Below, piece by piece: positions 27,227-37,295 of a stretch of DNA of 64,000 bases (position 1 is the first letter of the stretch; every line of letters starts with the position of its first letter). Location of the stretch: the NCBI RefSeq assembly GCF_024204665.1, contig NZ_CP100356.1, positions 275,966 through 339,965 of the forward strand, written 5' to 3'. The position numbers and the translations under genes are program-made. The notes under the pieces were generated by a model. It was not told the DNA's origin. It made no database searches and saw nothing but the letters and a program-made list of their open reading frames with translations. This stretch comes from Natronosalvus rutilus (GTDB taxonomy: Archaea > Halobacteriota > Halobacteria > Halobacteriales > Natrialbaceae).

Positions 27227-29566
27227 CTACTCAGTCGCCGGCAGCGTAAATCGGAAAGTCGTCCCCTTGCCGGACTCGGAGTCGACCCAGATCTCGCCGC
27301 CGTGACGCTCGACGATTCGCTGGCACAAGGCGAGTCCGATCCCCGTCCCGGCGTGCTCGTCGCGACTGTGAAGACGCTGGAACACCTCGAAGATACGGTC
27401 GGTCTCCTCGGAGTCGATGCCGATTCCCTCGTCGCGAATGGAGATTTCCCACTCTCGACCAGCCGCTTCAGCGTCGACATGGATTCGCGGAGGCTCATCG
27501 CCGCTGTACTCGATCGCGTTGCTCAGGAGGTTCTGGAAGACCTGCTGGAGTTGGCGTTCGTCACCCCGTACACGAGGGAGAGGGGCCACTGTGAGTTCGG
27601 CATTACTCTCTTCGAGTTTCACGTGCAGGTTGTCGGTTGCATCGTCAAGGACATCTTCCAGTGCAACCGGCTCGAGTGGCTCACCCTGCGTGTCGATCCG
27701 CGAGTACTCGAGAAGGCCGTCGATCATCTCGCGCATCCGATCGGCTCCGTCAACAGCGAACGCGAGAAATTCTTCACCATCTTCGTCAAATACGTCTTCA
27801 TACCGTCGCTCGAGCAACGAGAGGTAACTCGAGATCATTCGAAGCGGTTCCTGGAGGTCGTGGGAGGCGGCGTAGGCGAACTGCTCGAGGCGTTCGTTCG
27901 ATTCCTCGAGTTGCCGACGGTACTCCGTGCGTTCGGTGATGTCCTGGATCAGCAACATCCCCGCGTAGATGTCGTCGGCGCCGTCTCGAACGGGAAGGGT
28001 GTGCGCCAGCAGGTGGCGGTCGTGGTACTCCACTTCGAACGTTCGCGAGTCGCCGTCGAACACGGCGCGGAAATGGGGTTTGATCTCTTCGACGAGGTCG
28101 TCGGGGTAGCGTTCGTAGATCGAGACGCCGACGATCTCGTCCGGTGGAATCTCCAGTTCGCTCATTAGCTCGCCGCCGGCGACGGTGTAGGTAAGGTCCT
28201 CGTCATAGAGACCGACCGCCCCGTTCGGGAAGTTCTTGACAAGCGTCCGGTAGCGGCGCTCGCTCTCCACAAGAGCTCGCTCACGTTCCTTGCGCTCGGT
28301 GATATCTCGGACCACGCCGACGCGGTTCTCCCCCTCGTCGGCATTGAACGACGCAAACGTCACTTCGACAGGGACGTGGTCGCCGTCTGCCGTCTCCACG
28401 GTCGTTTCCAGCGTCGGATTGGCTGTCTCGTCGGTGGCCATCGCTGCCCGCATTTCAGCGGCCTCCTCGATAGCCGCCTCGTCGATAAGACGAGTGGCGT
28501 GGGCGCCGCGTAGTTCCTCGCGAGTGTAGCCGGTCAACGAGGCGAACGCGTCGTTTACCATCGTGTACCGCAAGTCGTCGTCGGCCACGTAGATGCCGTC
28601 GTTGATCGTTTCGACGATGCGCTCGTACTTAGCGAGCTCTCGGGTCCGTTCCTTTCGCTCCGTGACGTCGCGGCCGATCCCGGCCAGCACCGGCGTTCCG
28701 TCGGGGTCCTCGAGTCTTGTTGCGACGAACTCGTACGGGATTCGGTCACCCGCTTTGGTCAGGATTCCTGCCTCGACGCGAGTACGCCCGGTTGCGAACA
28801 CTTCGTCAATCGCGGCCGCGGTCGACTCGTGATCCTCCTGGCTAAAAAACTCCACCGAATGCATAGATCCGATCTCTGCGTCCGAATAACCGGTCACTTC
28901 GGTCAGGGCCTCGTTCCAGCGCTGGAACGTGCCGGATTCGTCGATGACGTAGAATACGTCGTCGACAGCGGCGAGGATGCCGTCGGTGTACTCCTTGTAT
29001 CGCCCGAGCCGTCGTTCGCGCTCACGCAGTCGACGTTCCGTCTCAGTACGATCGATCGCCGCGGCGAGGACGTTTGCGATGTTCGTGACGAAAGTAACGT
29101 CACTGTCAGTAAACTCGCGGTGGCTTGTCGTGTGGACGCCAAAGACACCCCACGGGTCGTCGACAGGCCCGATAATGACGCTGATTCCGCTCACGACGTC
29201 GTGTTCGGTCAGCAGCTCAGGGCCGGAAAAGCGCTCATCCGTACGGAGGTCGTCGACGATAACCGGCGCTTCGGAAAGCAGGGTATAGCCCGCCTGTGAA
29301 TCCAGATTGGTGGTGGCGGTCGCTGAACCTACGACCCCATCATGCCAGCCGACACCCTCCCTGAGCAGGACAGCATCGCCGTTGGGGTACAACTCGAGTA
29401 CTTTCGCATACTCGGCGTCGAGAGACTCGGAGACGGCGACCGCAGTGTCGTGCATCAACTGGTCGAGATCGTTCGTCCGGAGGGCCTGTTGTCCGAGTTC
29501 GGCGACGACTTCCTGTTGACGTATCTGTGGGGTGGGTCCCGTATCGGTCTCGGAAGTCGAATCCAT
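27227..29566 (-). CDS. GAF/multi-PAS sensor histidine kinase
   Basis: The 779-residue soluble kinase has in order a GAF domain (~25-170), three PAS domains (~200-310, 320-435, 445-555; each closing with DVTER/DITER), and a dimerisation helix with the phospho-histidine in AYAASHDLQEPLRM. The ATP lobe follows (NLLSNAIEYSG, DEGIGID, GTGIGLAL). All kinase boxes are intact. The TTG at 29584 is an alternative start, but the ATG at 29566 is normal. GC content is clearly above that of the flanks. No receiver partner is adjacent. Confidence 0.93.
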   Translation of the reverse strand: MDSTSETDTGPTPQIRQQEVVAELGQQALRTNDLDQLMHDTAVAVSESLDAEYAKVLELYPNGDAVLLREGVGWHDGVVGSATATTNLDSQAGYTLLSEAPVIVDDLRTDERFSGPELLTEHDVVSGISVIIGPVDDPWGVFGVHTTSHREFTDSDVTFVTNIANVLAAAIDRTETERRLRERERRLGRYKEYTDGILAAVDDVFYVIDESGTFQRWNEALTEVTGYSDAEIGSMHSVEFFSQEDHESTAAAIDEVFATGRTRVEAGILTKAGDRIPYEFVATRLEDPDGTPVLAGIGRDVTERKERTRELAKYERIVETINDGIYVADDDLRYTMVNDAFASLTGYTREELRGAHATRLIDEAAIEEAAEMRAAMATDETANPTLETTVETADGDHVPVEVTFASFNADEGENRVGVVRDITERKERERALVESERRYRTLVKNFPNGAVGLYDEDLTYTVAGGELMSELEIPPDEIVGVSIYERYPDDLVEEIKPHFRAVFDGDSRTFEVEYHDRHLLAHTLPVRDGADDIYAGMLLIQDITERTEYRRQLEESNERLEQFAYAASHDLQEPLRMISSYLSLLERRYEDVFDEDGEEFLAFAVDGADRMREMIDGLLEYSRIDTQGEPLEPVALEDVLDDATDNLHVKLEESNAELTVAPLPRVRGDERQLQQVFQNLLSNAIEYSGDEPPRIHVDAEAAGREWEISIRDEGIGIDSEETDRIFEVFQRLHSRDEHAGTGIGLALCQRIVERHGGEIWVDSESGKGTTFRFTLPATE

Positions 29567-30618
29567 TTTGAGTGTGTTACTCAAGTGACGAGGGTAAAGC
29601 CTTCTATATTGCTTTGCGAATTCTTCATTAAATCATTTTGATACTACATCACCCTTTTGAATTGGTTCTGGCCATTTTCGTGATGGGAGCCACCGTGTAT
29701 CTCCTCGGGAAACTGTACGAGTAAGCCGGTGACTCGAGGGGTCAGGTACGTGGATCGGTAACAGAGGACGGCCACCTGGGGAGTAGCCGGGTTATGGTGG
29801 TGCGATTTCCGTCCGCTTCGATGCCTAACGGTCTGTATCCTCTGGCATGGAAAGGTATCAGACCGGGCTGACCTCCACCAATGAGTGACAAGGTTGTTGG
29901 CCCGTCGTATTCATGCACTGCTTACTCACGGTGTCATGCCCTCGATTTCAGCACGGAGAAGCAGTTTTACTCACGGAGCTGACGCTCGCCGCACGCCGAG
30001 CGCTCGAAAATGGAAGTGTTGCCGCCGTTACACGCTGGTTTGAATTTTCTGAAATGCTTTTTCGCCGAGCCATAGGCGTGACACTGGTTCCGGAGGTGTA
30101 CGGAGTGGTGAAACGGGGTCATTGGAACCGATCTTCACTTCTGAGCTGGGATACCGTCATCTCGAGTTTCAATCGAGGTCGAGCCCATGTATCGACCGCC
30201 GAATAACACGTCGACAGTCACGAATTGGACGACACATGCGTCATTCGCCTTCTACAGTTGCCAGGCCTCCCTCCAGCAAGTGCCGTTAATGGGCAAGGTA
30301 ATCTTGCGGCGCAAGGAACGCGCTCCACGCTCAAGAGTTGGTTGATAGATTGAAAACGGACGTTTCGTCCCCTCATCCCTCCTGTTGATGGCAGTGGAAC
30401 CTTGATAACAGAGATTGGTGAGTTTGGGTAAGGCGAGCCAAGACGGCCAATACGGTTACGTTCACTGAGACCAATTCTCTACCAGCGCGAGGGAGGGGGT
30501 TAGTCGTTGCCAACGTCGCCCTCATAGCCAACCAGCTACCACATCATTGTTTCCTCCGCGTTATTCCTATCCATTGACTCTGTTGAAATCCTTGACCGAT
30601 GATAGGTATCTGTGACTG
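29567..30618. other. Gene-poor kilobase with remnants
   Basis: At 29649-29724 (plus) a frame reads ELVLAIFVMGATVYLLGKLYE then TAA, the tail of a lost membrane-protein gene. 29745-29913 aligns in ordered blocks with 26021-26174. The frame 29913-30206 is open but not protein-like. Near 30577-30618 the IS end-like repeat begins. Confidence 0.45.
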
Positions 30619-31590
30619 TGCTGAATACAGAGCGCAGGCCGTGTTTAGACGCCGCTCAGTTGACGTCTCGACCGGGATTATGTGGAGTTGAGCGAGGAAG
30701 TAGCGAGTATGCCGTCTCAACTCGCCCGTTTCACCGACTGCTGCGTCGATTTGTCCCAGAACGCTGTCATCGACGAGCCAGCGCCAGCGATTGAGAAGGG
30801 TGATGGCGGCTACGCTGACTGGGTAATCGTCTCGATCCACTGCCTCCGAGAGTACCTGAACCAGCCCTACCGCCGGTTGCTCGACATGCTGCACGAGATG
30901 CCCGGAATCACCGCGAAACTCGGACTTTCGGTGGATCAGCTACCGGATTTCACGACCGTCTGTACGCGGAAACAGGATCTCAAAATGCGGATCTGGCGGG
31001 TGTTACTGCGGCTGTCTGTCTCACTGCACGACCTCGGCGATGTTCAAGCGATCGACGCGACCGGGTTCAAACGCCATCAAGCCAGCCGTCACTACGTCCT
31101 CCGCGTGGGCTACAATTTTGACGACATCAAAACGACGGCGCTCGTCGATTGTGACACCAGTGCTATCCTCGACATTCACTGTTCGATGAAACAGCCACAC
31201 GACACACAGGTTGGACGGCAAGTGCTCAGGAGAAATCTGGCACGACTGACCACGATCACCGCCGACAAAAGCTACGACTGGGACGCGCTCCGGCACGAAC
31301 TCAGAGAGGCTGGCATCCGCCCGGTGATCAAACATCGTGAGTTCTATGGACTTGACAAAGCGCACAACGCTCGCCACGACGAGAACGTCTATCACCGCCG
31401 CTCGATCGTCGAAGCGATCTTCTTTGCGCTGAAGCATCGGTTCGGCGAGACGGTGCGGGCGAGAACGTGGTTTGGCCAGTTCAGAGAGCTCGTCCTAAAG
31501 GCTGCCGTCAGAAACATTGAGCAAGCCGTGAGGCTCTGAAACCACTGATTTCGCGCGTCTAAACAAGACCCAGAGCGCATATTTGGCACG
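30619..31590. mobile_element. Intact IS5-type insertion sequence
   Basis: The left end carries GTGTTTAGACGC (30641-30652) and the right end GCGTCTAAACAAG (31555-31567), in inverse orientation. Outer limits are uncertain by about 15 bases. Its transposase is the only complete one of this family in the window, so it could supply the broken relatives. Confidence 0.7.
30709..31539 (+). CDS. IS5-type DDE transposase, intact
   Basis: The 276-residue RNase-H-fold transposase has catalytic residues in VQAIDATGF (D), TADKSYDW (D) and RSIVEAIFFALK (E). The start at MPSQLARFTD is shared with the broken copy at 14.3-15.1 kb; longer frames are not conserved. It lies inside inverted ends of the same type as three dead copies in this window. 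Confidence 0.92.
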   Translation: MPSQLARFTDCCVDLSQNAVIDEPAPAIEKGDGGYADWVIVSIHCLREYLNQPYRRLLDMLHEMPGITAKLGLSVDQLPDFTTVCTRKQDLKMRIWRVLLRLSVSLHDLGDVQAIDATGFKRHQASRHYVLRVGYNFDDIKTTALVDCDTSAILDIHCSMKQPHDTQVGRQVLRRNLARLTTITADKSYDWDALRHELREAGIRPVIKHREFYGLDKAHNARHDENVYHRRSIVEAIFFALKHRFGETVRARTWFGQFRELVLKAAVRNIEQAVRL

Positions 31591-31753
31591 GAGGAGACGG
31601 TGTTCCAGTCTCAACTGAACCGGGACAGACAGAGGGACAAAGTAACGATTTCGGGGGTCTCATTATTCGGTTCTTCCCGGAATCACACCCTTCGCAGATC
31701 TTTTCACTTGCAAGCAATAGGCAGTAGCCCTTACTTCCCCTTCGTTGAAACAC

Positions 31754-32092
31754 ATGCAAACAGTTATTCATCTCATTTCAGGTGACGAGGGCGAACAAGA
31801 AACAGCACTGGCTATTGCCAGAAACATCTTAGACGATGAGACTGGCAGTATCGACGACGTTGCGGTTGTCGTTCAGGCAGGTGCAGTGGAGGCGATCCAA
31901 ACCGGCCAAGAGAGCGAGAAGCAAGTCCAGGCCCTATTGGACGACGGTGTCTCATTCAAAGCCTGCAGCAACACACTGGAAATGATGGATCTTGACGAAT
32001 CCGACCTCGTTACCGGCGTTGAGACCGTCCCAGAGGGCGCCGTGGAAGTTACGCGGTTGCAAACAGAAGGATACGCCTATATGCGGCCGTAG
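31754..32092 (+). CDS. DsrE-family protein
   Basis: The 112-residue DsrE/DsrF-like alpha-beta protein begins MQTVIHLISGDEGEQETALAIARN. GVSFKACSNTLEMMDLDESDL holds the conserved cysteine used for sulfur transfer in this family. The C-terminal VPEGAVEVTRLQTEGYAYMRP is typical. It probably has a sulfur-relay or redox role in the cytoplasm. It is a single gene. Confidence 0.87.
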   Translation: MQTVIHLISGDEGEQETALAIARNILDDETGSIDDVAVVVQAGAVEAIQTGQESEKQVQALLDDGVSFKACSNTLEMMDLDESDLVTGVETVPEGAVEVTRLQTEGYAYMRP

Positions 32093-32384
32093 TGAGCTTG
32101 CGAAACTCTACTTGATTTGGGTAGGTTCACAACAGCCGTCTACAGCTACCTTATTCAGCCCAGGGTGAAAAGCAGTCGCTGTCGTGATGGATACATGCTC
32201 TATATGCAGCAGGCACCTCCTGCCAATTTCTAAGTGCTTCAACAAAATCTATCCACTCTAACTACACGACCTGCTCATGGCTCAAACTGGCCTAGTTAGG
32301 CACTGGCTCTCTAGCCAGCATATCGGTCATCAAGACACCCGTGAGTACCATATCACAGGTGCGCTGAACAGTATAATCTCGAAG

Positions 32385-32606
32385 TCACCGACTCTCGTGG
32401 TCGACGTCGGCTTGAGTGTGCTCCTCGAGTAACCGTTGAATCCCGGCTCGGATCGCCTGGCTCCGGGTGTGGTAGATATCGGCGTCGACGAGCGCTTCGA
32501 GCTGTTCATCGGTCGCACGGAATGTGACCCGATCGAGCGTCTGACGGGTCTCCAAGCGGGAGTGAGCCGGTTCGGGAATGACGTCATTGGAGGACTGCGA
32601 TACCAT
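32385..32606 (-). CDS. Ribbon-helix-helix DNA-binding protein
   Basis: The 73-residue protein has a CopG/MetJ-like fold: LDRVTFRATDEQLEALVDA (strand and first helix), then YHTRSQAIRAGIQRLLEEH. The N-terminal ~20 residues are disordered. Proteins of this kind act as antitoxins or small repressors. No toxin lies beside it. The start at MVSQSS is preferred; 32642 is possible. Confidence 0.75.
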   Translation of the reverse strand: MVSQSSNDVIPEPAHSRLETRQTLDRVTFRATDEQLEALVDADIYHTRSQAIRAGIQRLLEEHTQADVDHESR

Positions 32607-32936
32607 CGTTACCGCCCCTCCCATTCGAGGTTTGGAGACCATACTTCTCTCGTGATGTGAGCGACGCAGGTACTCTCGGAGACCATGTAGATGGAAGGGC
32701 ATCGACGGCAAAAAGGACTCGCGTAGTATGGTGAAAGTGAACCTGGCTCGTGTTCATCGATGCACTAGTATCAGACCACACCCCGTTCGCATAGTCGCCC
32801 GGGCGGTCCTACCGCTGTAGGTCTGATCATGCACTTCACCCACCAAAATTCGGGCCAATATAGTCTCCCATTAGCTGTGACCTCCACTTTCGTCCCGAGG
32901 CGGACTGTTTCAACCCACTACAGCGAACGAGCGCGT

Positions 32937-33113
32937 ATGCTCTCGTGCGAGTGGCGTGACTGCGACCGGACCTCCGACTACCGGTTCAACGTCAAAAACC
33001 GCCGACGGGTTACCCAGCGCGTCGAGTACTTCTGTGAGCGTCACGCTCTCGAGCGGATCGAGGAGGCTAATCGAGACGCATGGCTCGAGATTATGTCGTC
33101 GACGAAGCGGTAG
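32937..33113 (+). CDS. Small zinc-binding protein
   Basis: The 58-residue protein has a likely metal site formed by SCEWRDCDR (two Cys) and YFCERHALE (Cys and His). This resembles one-finger zinc proteins common in haloarchaea, which may bind nucleic acid or protein partners. The start at 32937 leaves out a non-conserved 36-residue extension. Confidence 0.65.
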   Translation: MLSCEWRDCDRTSDYRFNVKNRRRVTQRVEYFCERHALERIEEANRDAWLEIMSSTKR

Positions 33114-33144
33114 GATAGCTTATTATCTGACGTTAGTGGATCAG

Positions 33145-33925
33145 TGGCACTGTCTAGTTCTGAACATCCTCGGCTGGCACTTTTCCATCAAGAGATTGAT
33201 GCGGCCTCTGGCGGTTGTAGTAATGTACAAACTGTTCAATCAATTCGCGTGCGCTGGCCTGACTGCCGACCCACGATTTATGGAAACGGTCGGTCCGCAT
33301 TTTGAGGGTGTGAAACCACTTTTCGATGAGGTTTCGGTCGGTGTAGTTCACCCGATTGTTCATTCCTAATCGAGCAAGGGAAGTCCGATATTCGAATTGA
33401 TCGACGAAAAATTCAGCATCTGAGAGACCGTGTTTCTCGCGGAGTCCATGCAGAAATGCAGTCGCCAGATCGGTACCGTGCCGACCGAACAACGCGACGT
33501 CGAGAATCAACTTTGTCTCGATGTCTATTGCAGCGTACAACCAAGACCAGTTGCCGTTAATCTTGACAGCGGTCTCGTCGACAGCGACCCGCGACGGCGA
33601 TGCCGTCGCGGGTCGCATTCACTGTCAGCCAGCCGAGGTACCCAATTCCAAACCGTGCCATGAGAGCGTTAAACGCCTAATTCAGCGAGAATCGCTGTTG
33701 TCTCCCGAGGCAAACAACCGGTCTGGTGGAGCCGAACGGCGAACGCCCTGACGCAATCGCCGTCCGCTCGTTCTCCCAAGATTCTTCTAATCTGGACTCA
33801 TAGCTCTCGTTGAGCAGGTCTGCGAGCATTCTAGTCAATTCATTCAACGACCTGCTCACTTCTCAAACTGGCTCAACTAGACAGTGCCTGCTCGTCCCTC
33901 AAACTGGCCTAACTAGACACTGCCA
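33145..33925. mobile_element. IS6-type insertion sequence, decayed, with duplicated right end
   Basis: The left end GGCACTGTCTAGTT (33146-33159) is the exact reverse complement of 33875-33888. A second, nearly identical right end follows at 33911-33925, because a 36-base unit (33851-33886) is repeated in tandem at 33887-33922. A further worn end of the same kind is at about 32270-32310. Confidence 0.8.
33154..33829 (-). pseudogene. IS6-type transposase, broken
   Basis: The catalytic part is recognisable: VAVDETAVKINGNWSWLYAA (first D), FFVDQFEYR (second D) and NYTDRNLIEKWFHTLKMR (E). The N-terminal HTH region reads in other frames (AFAVRLHQTGC, TTAILAELGV) with two frameshifts and an internal TAA. 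Confidence 0.82.
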
Positions 33926-34152
33926 CCTACACAAGTACCCCTGATATATAACACATCACCAACCCAATCGTCGTGGGGCGACACTGATTACGAAAATTTA
34001 AAGCTCGTCGCTTCCGTAAGCACGGTTTCAACCTTGTCGTTGATCGGCTTCTTCTCGAGTCGCTGGTGCGATTCGGACTGAGTTCAATCAGAATCGATAT
34101 ACCCTCTGGGGAAAGATTGAAATGTTAGTAAAATATAGGGGAACCAGTTGAA

Positions 34153-35319
34153 ATGAGGACAGAATCAGAGGATCGCGATGTCATCGTTATCGGCGGTGGG
34201 GTCGTTGGTTGTGCGATCGCACACGAACTCGCATCCGATCACGAAGTCCTCATCCTTGAGAAGGGGCAAGTCGCTAGTGGGGCGACGGCACTCGCTGCTG
34301 GAATTATCGGTCTCACGAACGTCTACGATGATGTCCCTACCCTTGCGGGGTATGTCGCGTCGTTCTTCGAGGCTTTCGACGGAACGGGTGATTTTCAGTA
34401 CACTAAACGAGCTCGTGTCGGTCTTGTGCGGCCCGAAGACGAATCACGGGCCCGGAGGGAAGCGAAGGAGAAAGCTGAGCAGGGCGTCAAAGCGACGTAC
34501 CTCAATACGCCAGCGTTGCGCGAGAAGTATCCCCGGTTCGACACCTCCGAAATAGTTGGTGCCGTGGAATACGGTGCTCGTCCCGGAGAAGGCTGGCTGG
34601 ACCCTTACACATTTGCAGTGACGCTCAAACGAGAAGCAGAGGCGGCGGGCGTCGAATTTCGGACCGGAACGGTTGTGACCGACATTGACGTCGCTGATGG
34701 CGCCGTCACAGGCGTCAAGACGGAGTCAGGGACAATTCGAGCACCGACGGTGGTCGTGGCCTCTGGGTGGCGGACGCCCGGGCTGTTGTCGGATCTCATG
34801 ACGTTACCGGTCCGGCCGTACCAAACCCAATGTATAGTCCTCAAACCGGAACGACGATTGAACGGCGACGTTCCGATGGGGTGGGTCAGTGGCGAACACA
34901 TTTACTTCCGGCCCGAAGCCAATGGTCACCTGCTCGTTGGCGGCTGGTCATTCGCGATCGACGATCCTGTGGCCGCGAGTTCGGACGCGAGCGAAGAGTT
35001 CAGACAGCACGTCGCAACAGTTATCCCTGACGTCTTCGACGGTATGGACCGAGCGAAGTTCGTAAACGGGTGGGCGGGGGTTGATGCAGCCACACCCGAC
35101 CAGCGGCCGATCGTCGACGCGTCGGACGAGGGTCCCGAGGGGTTAATCGTAGCCACGGGCTTCCACGGACGCGGCGTGATGACGTCCCCCGCAGCAGCAC
35201 GCGCCGTTCGATCGCTGCTGACCGATGAGGATGCGCCGTTTTCACTCGAACCGTTTTCTCTCGATCGGTTCGATTCGCGTTCACCGGATTTCGAATTCCG
35301 AAGCATCAGTGACCACTGA
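34153..35319 (+). CDS. FAD-dependent amine oxidase (DAO family)
   Basis: The 388-residue flavoenzyme of the glycine/D-amino acid/sarcosine oxidase superfamily has a Rossmann FAD site VIVIGGGVVGCAIAHEL at residues ~10-26 with the acidic residue in EVLILEKGQ. A second FAD-contact region is EGLIVATGFHGRGVMTSPA. It would oxidise the C-N bond of a secondary or D-amino acid. It is the first intact gene of the catabolic region, where hydantoin-type substrates would release such amines. The exact substrate cannot be read. Confidence 0.88.
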   Translation: MRTESEDRDVIVIGGGVVGCAIAHELASDHEVLILEKGQVASGATALAAGIIGLTNVYDDVPTLAGYVASFFEAFDGTGDFQYTKRARVGLVRPEDESRARREAKEKAEQGVKATYLNTPALREKYPRFDTSEIVGAVEYGARPGEGWLDPYTFAVTLKREAEAAGVEFRTGTVVTDIDVADGAVTGVKTESGTIRAPTVVVASGWRTPGLLSDLMTLPVRPYQTQCIVLKPERRLNGDVPMGWVSGEHIYFRPEANGHLLVGGWSFAIDDPVAASSDASEEFRQHVATVIPDVFDGMDRAKFVNGWAGVDAATPDQRPIVDASDEGPEGLIVATGFHGRGVMTSPAAARAVRSLLTDEDAPFSLEPFSLDRFDSRSPDFEFRSISDH

Positions 35320-35784
35320 CAATGTCACGCCAACTCGGGATGTATACATTAGCCACAAATATATAGATAATAAGATGTCAAAACAACATGCGAAATAAAC
35401 CCATATCAAAGGCGACAATGTAGAACGCTCTCCAGTTACTGTTTCGGCAACTGTAGATATTATCTAGCTGGGGATTTGAGGGACGAGGAGGTGGTGGTGA
35501 GAAATGTTCATGCCACTCACCAACTTGCCCAGAAAGAACTTAGACATGAATTATGATAAGATTTGGGAGAACGAACACCATCGTGTTAAGTTAATCGAAG
35601 TAAACTAGGTAACAAAAACTTGGAACTGCGTTTCGGCAGTTGCTGGATCGACGTGACTAAAACATATTATTGAACTAATAGAATTGTATTTTCCTCATTT
35701 TATATACACGTTTAATGACGTTCTGATTTCCGTTTGATCGAGTCGAGATCGGAGCCCAGATCGGTACAATTCAGTCGCTAGATA
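35320..35784. other. AT-rich gene-free stretch
   Basis: No gene is visible. The AT content is markedly higher than in the neighbouring genes. It separates the amine oxidase from a transposase relic. Confidence 0.5.
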
Positions 35785-36165
35785 ATGCTCGTAATTGATG
35801 AGAAACACAACATCGATGACGCCGTGTTTCTCACGAATCTCGTAGGGAAACGCTGGATCACTACTGTTGTAGTCGCCGTAAAGAGCCTTATATGCAGAAA
35901 TACGTTCGTTTCCGGATCGACGACTGCGTACAGCCAGAACTGCTGTCCGTCGATTCGGATTACCGTCTCGTCAAGCGCGACATGGTTCGGACTCGCCCCA
36001 CTGGCCAGTTGTAGACCGGTCTTTTGCACCCAGCCGTGGACAGATTTTTCGCAACCGTTTGACACCGAACTTTTCAAGTTCAGAGATGGTATTTAGAAAT
36101 GATGATTCTGCAAGATGCAGTCGAATACCCAACTCCATCAATTAACGCGGTGTCTGTTCTTGCTC
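35785..36165 (-). pseudogene. IS6-like transposase remnant at left edge of island
   Basis: Readable pieces are IRLHLAESSFLNTISELEKF, then after a frameshift KSVHGWVQKTGLQ, SPNHVALDETVIRIDG and FWLYAVVDPETN. Both ends are lost. The same family (AVYDWVQKADLQ, SPNRVAVD) recurs at 61.87-62.09 kb in opposite orientation. Confidence 0.75.
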
Positions 36166-36518
36166 CATAACGTCTAGTTCGATCGAGTCTCTACGACCAC
36201 TGAGGCGAGTGTTTTTCACCATAGGACAGCTGAAAATCCCTCTCCTCACCCTTCAGCCTTCACTAAACACGTCCCGACTGGGCTAGTGAAACGGGGAAAA
36301 TGTGCATGCGAAAACGCACCTACACGAATTCGTCGCTGTCGTAGGATTCGATATCGCTACGCGGACATTATGTGAGTCGGTAGATGGTATGAAAGTCGAG
36401 TTCAAAGAGATCATATGGATGACATTACAATCTTATGTATGTAACGATAAAGGTCTCCGAGGCCGCTTCCTCGAAGAACACAACATCAGCGACAGCCATG
36501 CTGCCGATTTGGACGGAA
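36166..36518. other. Gene-free stretch beyond the IclR gene
   Basis: A frame at 36302-36565 (plus) is open but runs into the end of the IclR gene antisense and is not protein-like. Nothing else is visible. Confidence 0.45.
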
Positions 36519-37295
36519 TCATTCGAGCGAAAGCTGGACGTGGATTTCGTGTGCTTTATCCTTGAGGATTTCAGGTACCTCCGCATCGAACTTCTCCCCG
36601 TTGAGGCGGCTGACCGGGCCAAACACGCTCAATCCACCGATCACGCACCCAGATGGTCCGAAAACAGGCACCCCGACCGCGCGCAACCCCTCGATCTGTT
36701 CGGAGTCGTTGATTGCATGTCCCTGGTCGCGCACTACCGTGAGTTCCTCAAGGAGCGCCTCCGGATCCGTGATCGTGTTACGGGTGAGTTCCCACAGGTC
36801 TTGGTTGTCCAGAAAGGAGTCGAGGCGATTTTCATCCCACTGAGCGAGGATTGCTTTGCCGGCCGCGAGCGCGTGGAGTGGCCGTCGTTCACCGACCATT
36901 GTGTCGTTCCTGAACGGTGGCGTGCCACCGGCCCGGTACATGTAGACGCCCCGACCGAGTTCCTCTACTAAGAATAATGCGCGCTCGCCAGTCTCGTCGA
37001 CGAGTTCGAAGACCTTGTCGCGCGCAACCTGGTATCCCGGCTTTCGATGCCGTGCCTGTTCGCTCAACTGGAGGAATTTTAGCCCGATGAAATATTCGGA
37101 GCCGTCTTTAATTACGTATTCCAGATCGGCTAAAGTCGTCATATGGCGATGAACCGTGCTTTTCGCTAACTCGAACTCTTCAGATAACTCCGTCAATGTG
37201 GCTCCGTTCTGACGGCTGAGATATTCGAGCATTTCGAATGTAGCTACGGTCGTCTTGACGTGATCGCGCCTGGTGTCCGCGTTATCTGAACACAT
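36519..37295 (-). CDS. IclR-family transcription regulator
   Basis: The 258-residue protein has an N-terminal winged helix (LEYLSRQNGATLTELSEEF, then LAKSTVHRHMTTLADL) and a C-terminal effector-binding domain (GLKFLQLSEQARH; LHALAAGKAILA; GLRAVGVPVFGPSG). IclR proteins sense carboxylic-acid metabolites and control catabolic operons. Its position at the left edge of the catabolic gene set makes it the probable local regulator. The start at MCSDN is chosen over an upstream ATG. Confidence 0.92.
   Translation of the reverse strand: MCSDNADTRRDHVKTTVATFEMLEYLSRQNGATLTELSEEFELAKSTVHRHMTTLADLEYVIKDGSEYFIGLKFLQLSEQARHRKPGYQVARDKVFELVDETGERALFLVEELGRGVYMYRAGGTPPFRNDTMVGERRPLHALAAGKAILAQWDENRLDSFLDNQDLWELTRNTITDPEALLEELTVVRDQGHAINDSEQIEGLRAVGVPVFGPSGCVIGGLSVFGPVSRLNGEKFDAEVPEILKDKAHEIHVQLSLE

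Noticed and set aside
29913..30206. Open frame of 97 codons on the plus strand
   Set aside because: It is rich in Cys, Arg and Trp and not acidic, unlike real genes here; it overlaps a segment better explained as a minus-strand remnant.
36302..36565. Open frame of 87 codons on the plus strand before and into the IclR gene
   Set aside because: It overlaps the IclR C-terminus antisense and has no family-like or halophile-typical composition.
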